DNA from: JAAYHC01 sp964483175
Lineage (GTDB): Bacteria; Bacillota; UBA5301
Assembly: GCA_964483175.1 (NCBI GenBank)
Contig: CAZAAT010000069.1
Span: 1 to 10,964 of the forward strand
DNA: 10,964 nt
Direction: 5' to 3'
Position 1 is the first letter of the stretch. Each line of letters opens with the position of its first letter. Below, piece after piece: positions 1-6,068 of this stretch. The notes beneath the pieces are model-generated. The model was not told the DNA's origin. It did not search any database and worked only from the letters and a program-made list of their open reading frames with translations. A program made the position numbers and the translations under genes.

Positions 1-717
1 CTGTGCCTGAGAGATGCCAATTTCTTCAGCTACTTCCATCTGAGTTCTGCCCTCAAAAAATCGGAGGGTTAGTATCAGTTTCTCGCGCTCTGAAAGGTGC
101 TGAAGGGATTCACGGATGGAGATTCCTTCTAACCACTCACTATCCAGGGTTTTCTCATCACCAATTTGATCTAATACATAAATGGGGTCGCCACCATCGT
201 GGTAAATCGGTTCAAATAGCGAAATCGGTTCTTGAATAGCATCGAGCGCATACACGATTTCTTCGTGTGGAATATGTAGTTCGCTGGCTATTTCTCCTAT
301 AGTAGGCTCTTTACCGTGTTTTTGCACTAAAGAATCGCGTACTTGCAAGGCTTTATACGCTACATCGCGCAATGACCTGCTCACCCTAATAGGATTATTA
401 TCCCGCAAATAGCGTCTGATTTCGCCGATGATCATTGGCACAGCATAAGTAGAAAACTTTACGTTCTGAGATAGATCGAAATTATCGATGGCCTTCATTA
501 AACCGATACAACCTACTTGAAAAAGATCGTCAACATACTCGCCACGGTTATTAAAACGCTGAATTACGCTTAGCACTAATCGCAAATTTCCCTGAACCAA
601 CTCTTCACGAGCCGATCTATCGCCGTCTCGCATTTTTCGCAAAAGCTCCCGCATCTTTTTATTGGTTAGGACAGGGAGCTTTGAAGTATTAACCCCGCAG
701 ATTTCAACCTTGTTCAT
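1..717 (-). CDS. sigG: RNA polymerase sporulation sigma factor sigma-G (3' end outside the window)
   Basis: Sigma-G directs late forespore transcription after engulfment. The 239 visible residues start MNKVEICGVNTSKLPVL, the characteristic sigma-G N-terminus. Region 2 carries RFNNRGEYVDDLFQVGCIG (about 54-72), FSTYAVPMIIGEIRRYLRD follows (about 88-106), and the region 4 helix-turn-helix begins at TQMEVAEEIGISQAQ, where the window ends. By comparison with the roughly 260-residue B. subtilis protein, about 18 C-terminal residues are missing, a cut made by the window edge. The ATG at 717 has a GGGGGGAT ribosome binding site a few bases upstream and aligns with the family start. The gene follows the L,D-transpeptidase gene after 84 bases, which hold a sigma-F-type promoter. 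Residue 42 is Gln where B. subtilis sigma-G has Asn45. The paralogue sigma-F is excluded by the N-terminal sequence and by linkage to sigE. Confidence 0.97.
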   Translation of the reverse strand, partial: MNKVEICGVNTSKLPVLTNKKMRELLRKMRDGDRSAREELVQGNLRLVLSVIQRFNNRGEYVDDLFQVGCIGLMKAIDNFDLSQNVKFSTYAVPMIIGEIRRYLRDNNPIRVSRSLRDVAYKALQVRDSLVQKHGKEPTIGEIASELHIPHEEIVYALDAIQEPISLFEPIYHDGGDPIYVLDQIGDEKTLDSEWLEGISIRESLQHLSEREKLILTLRFFEGRTQMEVAEEIGISQAQ

Positions 718-724
718 GGTAATC

Positions 725-779
725 CCCCCGCTCATTGCCGCTGCATTTCATTAACAGTATGGCCATGATTTTTCGGAGG
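725..779 (-). other. Candidate RNA stem masking the sigG ribosome binding site in read-through transcripts
   Basis: Minus-strand CCTCCG (774-779) can pair with CGGGGG (725-730), the core of the sigG ribosome binding site, giving six pairs with one G-U across a loop of about 43 bases. The CCTCCG arm lies between the -35 and -10 elements of the sigG promoter. It would therefore be absent from transcripts started there and present only in RNA reading through from upstream. A masking hairpin of this kind has been proposed for B. subtilis sigG. The long loop makes this a prediction only. Confidence 0.4.
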
Positions 780-784
780 TATAC
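756..784 (-). promoter_or_regulatory. Sigma-F (possibly also sigma-G) promoter of sigG
   Basis: On the minus strand GTATA (780-784) is followed by exactly 15 bases and then GGCCATACT (756-764). This fits the published sigma-F consensus GywTA-N15-GGnnAnAnT at every defined position. The embedded CATACT also resembles a sigma-G -10 element, so autoregulation is possible. A start site near 749 would give a leader of roughly 30 bases before the sigG ATG. Sigma-F-driven sigG transcription is established in B. subtilis. Its use here is inferred from sequence. Confidence 0.8.
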
Positions 785-801
785 CTAGGCTGTCCCAGTT
801 C

Positions 802-1824
802 TCATTCGAAGTAGAAAAGCCCCAGCGCATCATAGGTTTGTCTATTGACTTCCCCGGTTTGAGGGAGGTTATGATCCTTTTGAAAGCGTTTCACGGCATC
901 TTCGGTTGCCAGCCCGTAGATTCCATCAACACCCTTAAGATAACCCAGGTGTTCAAGCTCGCGCTGGACCGCCAACACAGCACTGCCCCGAATTCCGCCC
1001 CGACGTAACAATGGTCTATTCCCGATCTCACTCCAAGGACCAGAGGTTATTAAAACCCTGGTTCCAATTTTGACCCAGTTGTACAGTTCTTCAACATGGC
1101 GGTTATGCATTCTAATACAACCAGCAGACTCGAATCTCCCGATCGACCAAGGCTTATTAGTCCCATGAATTCCGTATTTACCAAAGCGAGTATTTAGCTG
1201 CATCCATCTGGTTCCGAAGCCACCACCCCACCTCTCCTTGGAAACGATGCTAAAATAGCCCAGCGGCGATGGTGTTTCGTCCTTGCCAACTGCCACCGGA
1301 TAGGTTTTATACGGGACTTCATCCGAGTAGACTGTTAAGGTTCTCGCTGATACATCGATCTTTAGACGAACTTCGCCAGGAGGAGGTGGAGTTTTTTCGG
1401 CTGCTACCGGCAATACCGAATCCGCGAGAGCCTGCCAGGTCGGTAAATCTACTTCACTGTCTGGTGGTAAATTGCGTTTAGCTTTAAAGTTTGCTACGGC
1501 CCGCGCCGTTTTGGGGCCGAATGTGCTGTCAATTCCGCCAGTATACTCGCCAAGTGTTTGCAGAATTTTCTGCAATTCACCAACAATCGGTTCCCGCAAC
1601 CAAGGTTCGGTCAAAGACAACAACCGATCACCGTCACAATCACAAGGGTAGCTGGTTAAATAGGTTGGCTCCGCATTATTTTCGATACTATGTTCGCTTA
1701 AAATCGGCGTGTCTTCAGGTGGTTCACTGGTAATCGACTCTATAGGTTTATGTAATAACGTGTAAGTGCCAAGCATACCCGATAATAAGAAAAAAAAGAA
1801 AATCGTCAAATTCCGGCGATGCAT
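802..1824 (-). CDS. Membrane-anchored L,D-transpeptidase (YkuD) flanked by two peptidoglycan-binding domains
   Basis: This 340-residue protein probably cross-links or trims peptidoglycan peptides outside the membrane by L,D-transpeptidation. A hydrophobic segment at about 7-24 is an anchor or uncleaved signal. A low-complexity stretch with a CDCDGD motif (61-66) follows. A first peptidoglycan-binding repeat lies at about 76-134 (IDSTFGPKTARAVANF). The YkuD catalytic domain spans about 152-260, with its histidine in YGIHGTN (H220) and nucleophile in SAGCIRMHN (C236). A second binding repeat lies at about 277-336 (GVDGIYGLATEDAVKRFQ). The ATG has AAGGAGG eight bases upstream. The gene sits between sigE and sigG, which are adjacent in B. 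subtilis, and is cut off from sigE by a terminator, so it should have its own promoter. Only a weak candidate is visible. No terminator separates it from sigG. The enzyme family is secure. A role in spore wall or engulfment is inferred from location alone. Confidence 0.92.
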   Translation of the reverse strand: MHRRNLTIFFFFLLSGMLGTYTLLHKPIESITSEPPEDTPILSEHSIENNAEPTYLTSYPCDCDGDRLLSLTEPWLREPIVGELQKILQTLGEYTGGIDSTFGPKTARAVANFKAKRNLPPDSEVDLPTWQALADSVLPVAAEKTPPPPGEVRLKIDVSARTLTVYSDEVPYKTYPVAVGKDETPSPLGYFSIVSKERWGGGFGTRWMQLNTRFGKYGIHGTNKPWSIGRFESAGCIRMHNRHVEELYNWVKIGTRVLITSGPWSEIGNRPLLRRGGIRGSAVLAVQRELEHLGYLKGVDGIYGLATEDAVKRFQKDHNLPQTGEVNRQTYDALGLFYFE

Positions 1825-1856
1825 GCTAAGTGCCTCCTTGAATGGAGAAAATAAAA

Positions 1857-1880
1857 AAGGTAGGTCCCTAAGCCTACCTT
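1857..1880 (-). terminator. Intrinsic terminator after sigE
   Basis: A perfect 8-bp stem, AAGGTAGG/CCTACCTT, closes an 8-base loop. On the minus strand the stem runs into TTTTTTATTTT. It begins about 31 bases after the sigE stop codon and ends before the L,D-transpeptidase ribosome binding site. The plus-strand side also has ATTTTTT, so it could work in both directions, although no plus-strand gene needs it. It should reduce read-through from spoIIGA-sigE toward sigG. Confidence 0.85.
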
Positions 1881-1911
1881 ATTTTTTACCAGGTATTATT
1901 TTGCTATTCTC

Positions 1912-2634
1912 CTATTCCATCCGCCGAATTTCTTTACGCAATTTCTTGATGATTCGCTTCTCCAAACGGGAAATATAAGACTGTGAGATGCCCAAGCAGT
2001 CGGCCACCTCTTTCTGAGTTTGCTCCCGTCCGTTTTTTAAACCGAAGCGCAGCTCGACAATTGTTTTCTCCCGAGAGGTCAGCTTGTGCATAGCAGAGTT
2101 CAAAAGATTTCGGTTAACAGTCTCTTCGATACCACGATAGACTATATCACTATCAGTCCCCAGGACATCAGAGAGGAGCAATTCGTTGCCGTCCCAATCC
2201 ACATTAAGCGGCTCATCGAAGGATATTTCGGTCTTGGTCTTATTATTGCGCCTCAGATACATCAAAATTTCATTTTCGATACAACGGGATGCATAGGTGG
2301 CTAACTTAATCTTTTTCAAGGGATCAAAGTTATTCACTGCTTTAATCAATCCGATTGTCCCAATGGAGACGAGATCTTCGATGAGAATACCGGTGTTCTC
2401 GAATTTCCGTGCAATATAAACGACTAAGCGCAGGTTTCGTTCAATCAACACTGTTTTTACGGTGCCGTCGCCTTCAGCGAGTCTTTCTAAAAGATCTTTC
2501 TCCTCATCCTGGGTCAACGGCGGGGGCAAAACTTCGCTGCTGCCGACGTAAAAAATTTTTCCCTTAGGTAGTAAATCAAAACGGAGGAGAAAACGCAATA
2601 AACTAATCCGCAGCCTAAGCAAAATCTTCTTCAC
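1912..2634 (-). CDS. sigE: Pro-sigma-E, sporulation sigma factor of the early mother cell
   Basis: Sigma-E drives early mother-cell transcription and is made as an inactive precursor that SpoIIGA cleaves. The 240-residue length matches the B. subtilis protein (239). An amphipathic, basic, membrane-binding pro-sequence occupies roughly residues 1-28, before FYVGSSEVLPPPL. Region 2 contains IERNLRLVVYIARKFENTG (64-82) and LATYASRCIENEILMYLRR. SFDEPLNVDWDGNELLLSD (138-156) is a sigma-E hallmark. Region 4 ends with the helix-turn-helix TQKEVADCLGISQSYISRL (206-224). Translation starts at GTG with AAAGGAGA about eight bases upstream. Only 19 bases separate it from spoIIGA, so the two are surely co-transcribed. 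The B. subtilis acidic residues before the cleavage site (SDEVYY) are replaced by basic ones here (PKGKIFY). Confidence 0.97.
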   Translation of the reverse strand: MKKILLRLRISLLRFLLRFDLLPKGKIFYVGSSEVLPPPLTQDEEKDLLERLAEGDGTVKTVLIERNLRLVVYIARKFENTGILIEDLVSIGTIGLIKAVNNFDPLKKIKLATYASRCIENEILMYLRRNNKTKTEISFDEPLNVDWDGNELLLSDVLGTDSDIVYRGIEETVNRNLLNSAMHKLTSREKTIVELRFGLKNGREQTQKEVADCLGISQSYISRLEKRIIKKLRKEIRRME

Positions 2635-2653
2635 CCTAATTTCTCCTTTGTCG

Positions 2654-3562
2654 TTAATCTTCAGAAATCCGCATAGCCTCTTGTAGCAATTCCGGATGGA
2701 TCAAGGCAGAATATGCTCCATCTACAGATAGCGGCTGCCCGTGAAGGCCAAGAATAACTTCGGTCACTTCGACTCGTTTGCCACCATAAACCACCGCTAA
2801 AGAATCCGGGCGCACTCCGATTAAAAGCCCGCTTTTAGTCCCCACAGAGCTATACGGGATCAGGCGGACCCTAGTCGCTAAGGCTGGGTCATCAACCATA
2901 GAGGTTACCTGGCTTAAGTCACCATCACACGCTGATTGTACGAGATTTCTTAGCGAGGCATCCTTAACACTTGCAAACAAACCTGCGTCAACAATTACTA
3001 CAGGAGCTCGGCTTAATGGATCGCGTAAACTGTTACCTGTATCGAGCAGAGCAGTAGTGGTTACACAAACCGAACCAAGAACAATCTCCAGTGGTACTAA
3101 CAGCGTTTTCTGCCAGACCCACCGCTGAACTATGCCCCAACCTAACTCTCCGACCCCTAAAATCGTCAGGACTGCCACGAGTGGGCCGGCCCAAACCAGC
3201 CCCGAAAGACTTTGCGCCGCCATTCCTGCTCCAGCCGAGAAAAATGCCAGCGCATAAAAATACCCTGCAATTTTGATCCCACCCCGGAGAGTAGGTGGTC
3301 GATAAATCAGCACAATTAATATCAGCGAGACACCGAGCACAATAACCGGATTATCCAAGATAACCAACGTCGACATGATGCCAGCTCTAGCGAGGTCAAC
3401 AAGGATATCATAGATCGCCATGACAACCGCACCTAGCAGTAAATGCCTGAGTTTAACCGATCGCTGAGCAATCATCATGGTAGCCCAAAAAAGCACGAAA
3501 GCCTGGACTGTCAGTAGCGAAAACAAAAAAACATATGCCCACAGGTTAATACGGTATGTCAT
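2654..3562 (-). CDS. spoIIGA: SpoIIGA, membrane aspartyl protease that processes pro-sigma-E
   Basis: SpoIIGA sits in the sporulation septum and removes the pro-sequence of sigma-E after a forespore signal (SpoIIR in B. subtilis). The 302-residue protein (about 309 in B. subtilis) has five predicted membrane segments in its N-terminal half, roughly 8-32, 38-58, 63-87, 97-117 and 121-145. A soluble protease domain follows, with the signature ALLDTGNSLRDP. Asp174 is the expected catalytic residue, working as a dimer like retroviral proteases. Later family motifs include LIPYSSVGTKSGLL and VILGLHGQPLS. The ATG at 3562 has GGGGAG five bases upstream. It lies directly before its substrate gene sigE, the family's standard arrangement. 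No clear Spo0A box or sigma-A promoter is visible in the 101-base gap upstream, which holds the ftsZ terminator. Confidence 0.95.
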   Translation of the reverse strand: MTYRINLWAYVFLFSLLTVQAFVLFWATMMIAQRSVKLRHLLLGAVVMAIYDILVDLARAGIMSTLVILDNPVIVLGVSLILIVLIYRPPTLRGGIKIAGYFYALAFFSAGAGMAAQSLSGLVWAGPLVAVLTILGVGELGWGIVQRWVWQKTLLVPLEIVLGSVCVTTTALLDTGNSLRDPLSRAPVVIVDAGLFASVKDASLRNLVQSACDGDLSQVTSMVDDPALATRVRLIPYSSVGTKSGLLIGVRPDSLAVVYGGKRVEVTEVILGLHGQPLSVDGAYSALIHPELLQEAMRISED

Positions 3563-3591
3563 CGGTACTCCCCATGAAACGATACCTCAGA

Positions 3592-3614
3592 AATTAGGTC
3601 TTTCCTTCCTAATT
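3592..3614 (-). repeat. Inverted repeat in the spoIIGA leader
   Basis: AATTAGG (3592-3598) and CCTAATT (3608-3614) form a perfect 7-bp stem around a 9-base purine- or pyrimidine-rich loop, depending on strand. It lies between the ftsZ terminator and the spoIIGA start and has no T-tract after it, so it does not look like a second terminator. It could be a leader hairpin or a protein-binding site. Confidence 0.35.
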
Positions 3615-3621
3615 AGAAAAG

Positions 3622-3648
3622 AATGGGCCCCACTTGGCTGGGCCCATT
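3622..3648 (-). terminator. Intrinsic terminator after ftsZ
   Basis: A perfect 9-bp stem, AATGGGCCC/GGGCCCATT, closes a 9-base loop. On the minus strand it is followed by CTTTTCTAATT, a short and imperfect T-tract. It starts 15 bases after the ftsZ stop codon and marks the end of the division block, so spoIIGA should have its own promoter. The very stable stem makes up for the modest T-tract. Confidence 0.8.
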
Positions 3649-3663
3649 CAAACGACTGACTAA

Positions 3664-4716
3664 CTACCTACGGCGTAAAAACGCTGGGATATCCAGATCA
3701 TCGCTAGCGAATGATTTGATCTCCAAGCCATCTGGCTTACTTTGTTGTTCTTCTTGTTGAGCGACCACATCAAAGCCAGCAGCGATAACTGTTACCCTTA
3801 CTTCATCCTTCATCGATTCATCAATTACGGCGCCAAAAATAATATTGGCTTCCGGATCAGCGGCCTGAGCAATGATTCCGGCGGCTTCATTAACCTCAAA
3901 TAAACCAAGATCCAAACCACCAGTTATATTCAGGAGCACCCCTTTAGCACCTTGAATGGACGCTTCGAGCAACGGACTGCTGATGGCTGCATTCGCGGCT
4001 TCGGCTGCTCGATGTTCACCGCTTCTGATGCCGATGCCCATTAAAGCTGAGCCAGCGTTAGACATGATTGTCTTGACGTCAGCAAAGTCAAGGTTGATCA
4101 AACCAGGTATGGTGATCAAATCGGAAATACCCTGTACTCCCTGGCGCAAAACGTCATCTGCAACCTTAAATGCCTCGAGTACTGATGTTTTTTTCTCAAC
4201 CACCTGAAGTAATCGGTCATTCGGTATAGTGATTAAGGTATCAACCCTCGATTTTAGTTCTGTTACCCCTCTTTCGGCTTGAACCATCCGGCGACGTCCT
4301 TCAAAACTAAAAGGCTTGGTCACCACCCCGACCGTCAGCGCACCAGACTCCCGGGCAACCTCAGCAACCACAGGAGCAGCACCGGTTCCGGTACCCCCAC
4401 CCATTCCGGCAGTAATAAAGACCATATCTGCATCTGCAAGCAATTCCCTTAGCTCATCGCGTGACTCTTCGGCGGCTTCTCGCCCGATATCAGGATTAGA
4501 GCCTGCGCCAAGTCCTTTTGTTAGCCGTTCACCAAGTTTTAATTGGTAGTGAGCATTAGATAAGTTGAGAGCTTGGGCGTCGGTGTTCAGCGCCAGGAAC
4601 TCAACCCCCCTTAGATTAGCATCAATCATCCTGTTAACAGCGTTGGAGCCTCCGCCGCCTACACCTACAACTTTAATTTTGGCAAACTGTTGTCCCAGTA
4701 ACTCTGAATCAATCAT
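3664..4716 (-). CDS. ftsZ: Cell division GTPase FtsZ
   Basis: FtsZ is the tubulin-like GTPase that polymerises into the Z-ring at midcell and, in sporulating cells, near the poles. The 350-residue protein has all key elements: the nucleotide-binding GVGGGGSNAVNRM (18-30), tubulin signature GGGTGTG (106-112), and T7 loop NLDFADV (208-214), whose acidic residues complete the GTPase site of the next subunit. A short variable linker covers about 318-338. The C-terminal peptide DDLDIPAFLRRR binds FtsA and other partners. The ATG at 4716 has GGGAGG ten bases upstream. The gene follows ftsA after 27 bases and is followed by a strong terminator. Expression probably comes from promoters before ftsA and ftsQ. 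Confidence 0.99.
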   Translation of the reverse strand: MIDSELLGQQFAKIKVVGVGGGGSNAVNRMIDANLRGVEFLALNTDAQALNLSNAHYQLKLGERLTKGLGAGSNPDIGREAAEESRDELRELLADADMVFITAGMGGGTGTGAAPVVAEVARESGALTVGVVTKPFSFEGRRRMVQAERGVTELKSRVDTLITIPNDRLLQVVEKKTSVLEAFKVADDVLRQGVQGISDLITIPGLINLDFADVKTIMSNAGSALMGIGIRSGEHRAAEAANAAISSPLLEASIQGAKGVLLNITGGLDLGLFEVNEAAGIIAQAADPEANIIFGAVIDESMKDEVRVTVIAAGFDVVAQQEEQQSKPDGLEIKSFASDDLDIPAFLRRR

Positions 4717-4743
4717 ATTACATAAGCCTCCCTAAGAATAATC

Positions 4744-6009
4744 CTAATCAAGGGGGATAAAATCTTTGAACCACCTTTTGACCCTTACCACAAGGTCAGC
4801 CCAAAAACCAGACCCGGCGGAAACCGGACGCAAACTTTGCTGGTTATTTTTGCTAGCATATTGCACCAAGCCGATTGCAGTGGCATATATTGGGCTGTTA
4901 ACATAATCTGTCAAGCCACCAGCTGATTCGGGACTGCCGATGCGCACAGGCAATCCAAGAATTTCTTGGCCAAAAGCCTCCATTTCAGGCAGTTGCGAAG
5001 CACCACCGGTCAAGACACATTGGATGGGCCCTATCCCCAATTCTATTAAATTTGTTAACTCCTTTTTAACTAAAAGGAAAACCTCTTCGGCCCGAGGCTT
5101 AACAATCGATGCAATTTTATCACGCTGAACCTCAGCGAGATTCGAAAAACCTTGGCCAGGATAGTCGTATTCACTTGAAATCGCAGAAGCTGCAGGGTGC
5201 TCAATAGAGTAAGTTTTAAGCTTCGGCTGACCGTAGCGTAATTTTAAACGTTCTGCCTCAGCAAAAGGAACTCGTAAGCCAAAGGCCAAGTCTTGAGTGA
5301 AATGATCGCCTCCGACTGGTATAACCGCCGTATAAACGATGGATCCCTCAAAAGTCACCGCGATATCGGTAGTCCCACCGCCGATATCGACCAGAACAGT
5401 CCCACACTCCTGCTCCTCTACCGTTAACACACTGGTACAGGAGGCTATTGGTTGTAGGATCAAATCCTCAACCACTAATCCGGCTCGTTCGACACATTTG
5501 ACCATGTTTTGTAGGGCTGCAACTGCACCGGTGACAATATGCACAAGCACCTCTAGCCGCTTACCGGCCATGCCCTCGGGGTCTTTAATACCACGACAAG
5601 AATCAACGGTGAAGTCGCGGGGTAAGACATGAATAATCTGCCGATCATTCGGAATTGCAACTACTTTAGCTGCATCGATAACCCGTTTAACATCTCGCTC
5701 AGAGATTTCGTTTTCATTGGTTACCGCAACTACACCATGACTGTTGAACGAGGAGATGTGGCCGCCAGCAACCCCGAGATAAACGGACTCGATCGGCACT
5801 CCGGCCATCCGCTGGGCACTATCCACGGCCACAGTTATGGCTTGTACAGTTTTGTCCAAGTTTACAACCATGCCTTTTTTTAAGCCGTGAGAAGGGCTTG
5901 TCCCAACTCCAATAATATTAACCTCACCAAACTGTCCTCTTTCGGCTATGATTGCACAGACCTTGGAGGTGCCAATATCTAATCCTGCGATAATATCACG
6001 CTCTGGCAA
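4744..6009 (-). CDS. ftsA: Cell division protein FtsA, actin-like membrane anchor of the Z-ring
   Basis: FtsA binds the C-terminal peptide of FtsZ, polymerises, and ties the ring to the membrane. The 421-residue protein shows the actin-fold ATP-binding motifs DIGTSKVCAII (11-21), VDIGGGTTDIAV (207-218) and LTGGASQLPEME (333-344). The family's extra 1C subdomain falls at roughly 85-165. The C-terminal amphipathic helix WADLVVRVKRWFKDFI (403-418) is the membrane-targeting sequence. The start is TTG at 6009. It is chosen because a perfect AGGAGG lies seven bases upstream and the reading starts just before the conserved phosphate-1 motif. A sigma-H-type promoter lies in the 59-base gap after ftsQ, so ftsA-ftsZ can probably be induced at the start of sporulation. 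Confidence 0.98.
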   Translation of the reverse strand: MPERDIIAGLDIGTSKVCAIIAERGQFGEVNIIGVGTSPSHGLKKGMVVNLDKTVQAITVAVDSAQRMAGVPIESVYLGVAGGHISSFNSHGVVAVTNENEISERDVKRVIDAAKVVAIPNDRQIIHVLPRDFTVDSCRGIKDPEGMAGKRLEVLVHIVTGAVAALQNMVKCVERAGLVVEDLILQPIASCTSVLTVEEQECGTVLVDIGGGTTDIAVTFEGSIVYTAVIPVGGDHFTQDLAFGLRVPFAEAERLKLRYGQPKLKTYSIEHPAASAISSEYDYPGQGFSNLAEVQRDKIASIVKPRAEEVFLLVKKELTNLIELGIGPIQCVLTGGASQLPEMEAFGQEILGLPVRIGSPESAGGLTDYVNSPIYATAIGLVQYASKNNQQSLRPVSAGSGFWADLVVRVKRWFKDFIPLD

Positions 6010-6015
6010 TAGAGA

Positions 6016-6024
6016 CCCTCCTCC
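6016..6024 (-). promoter_or_regulatory. Ribosome binding site that fixes the TTG start of ftsA
   Basis: GGAGGAGGG on the minus strand contains a perfect AGGAGG seven bases before the TTG codon at 6009. No ATG or GTG lies nearby in frame, so this site supports the TTG as the true start. A strong binding site may offset the weak start codon. Confidence 0.8.
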
Positions 6025-6034
6025 ACTCCCTATT

Positions 6035-6063
6035 CAATTCGTCGAGGGCGTTTCATTTCCTTT
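6035..6063 (-). promoter_or_regulatory. Sigma-H-type promoter of ftsA-ftsZ
   Basis: The minus strand reads AAAGGAAAT (6055-6063), 11 bases, then GACGAATTG (6035-6043). Compared with the sigma-H consensus RnAGGAWWW-N11-12-RnnGAATWW, only the last base differs. It lies wholly between the ftsQ stop and the ftsA ribosome binding site, with a start site expected around 6028-6031. In B. subtilis a sigma-H promoter upstream of ftsAZ raises FtsA and FtsZ for polar septation, and the same arrangement is inferred here. Confidence 0.75.
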
Positions 6064-6068
6064 TTCAG

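Noticed and set aside
3..239. Plus-strand 78-codon open frame at the left edge
   Set aside because: It is the antisense of the conserved 3' part of sigG and resembles no known protein.
3574..3603. Possible sigma-H promoter before spoIIGA (GAAGGAAAG, 11 bases, GAGGTATCG)
   Set aside because: The -35 is good but the -10 lacks GAAT; purine-rich sequence near the ribosome binding site explains the resemblance.
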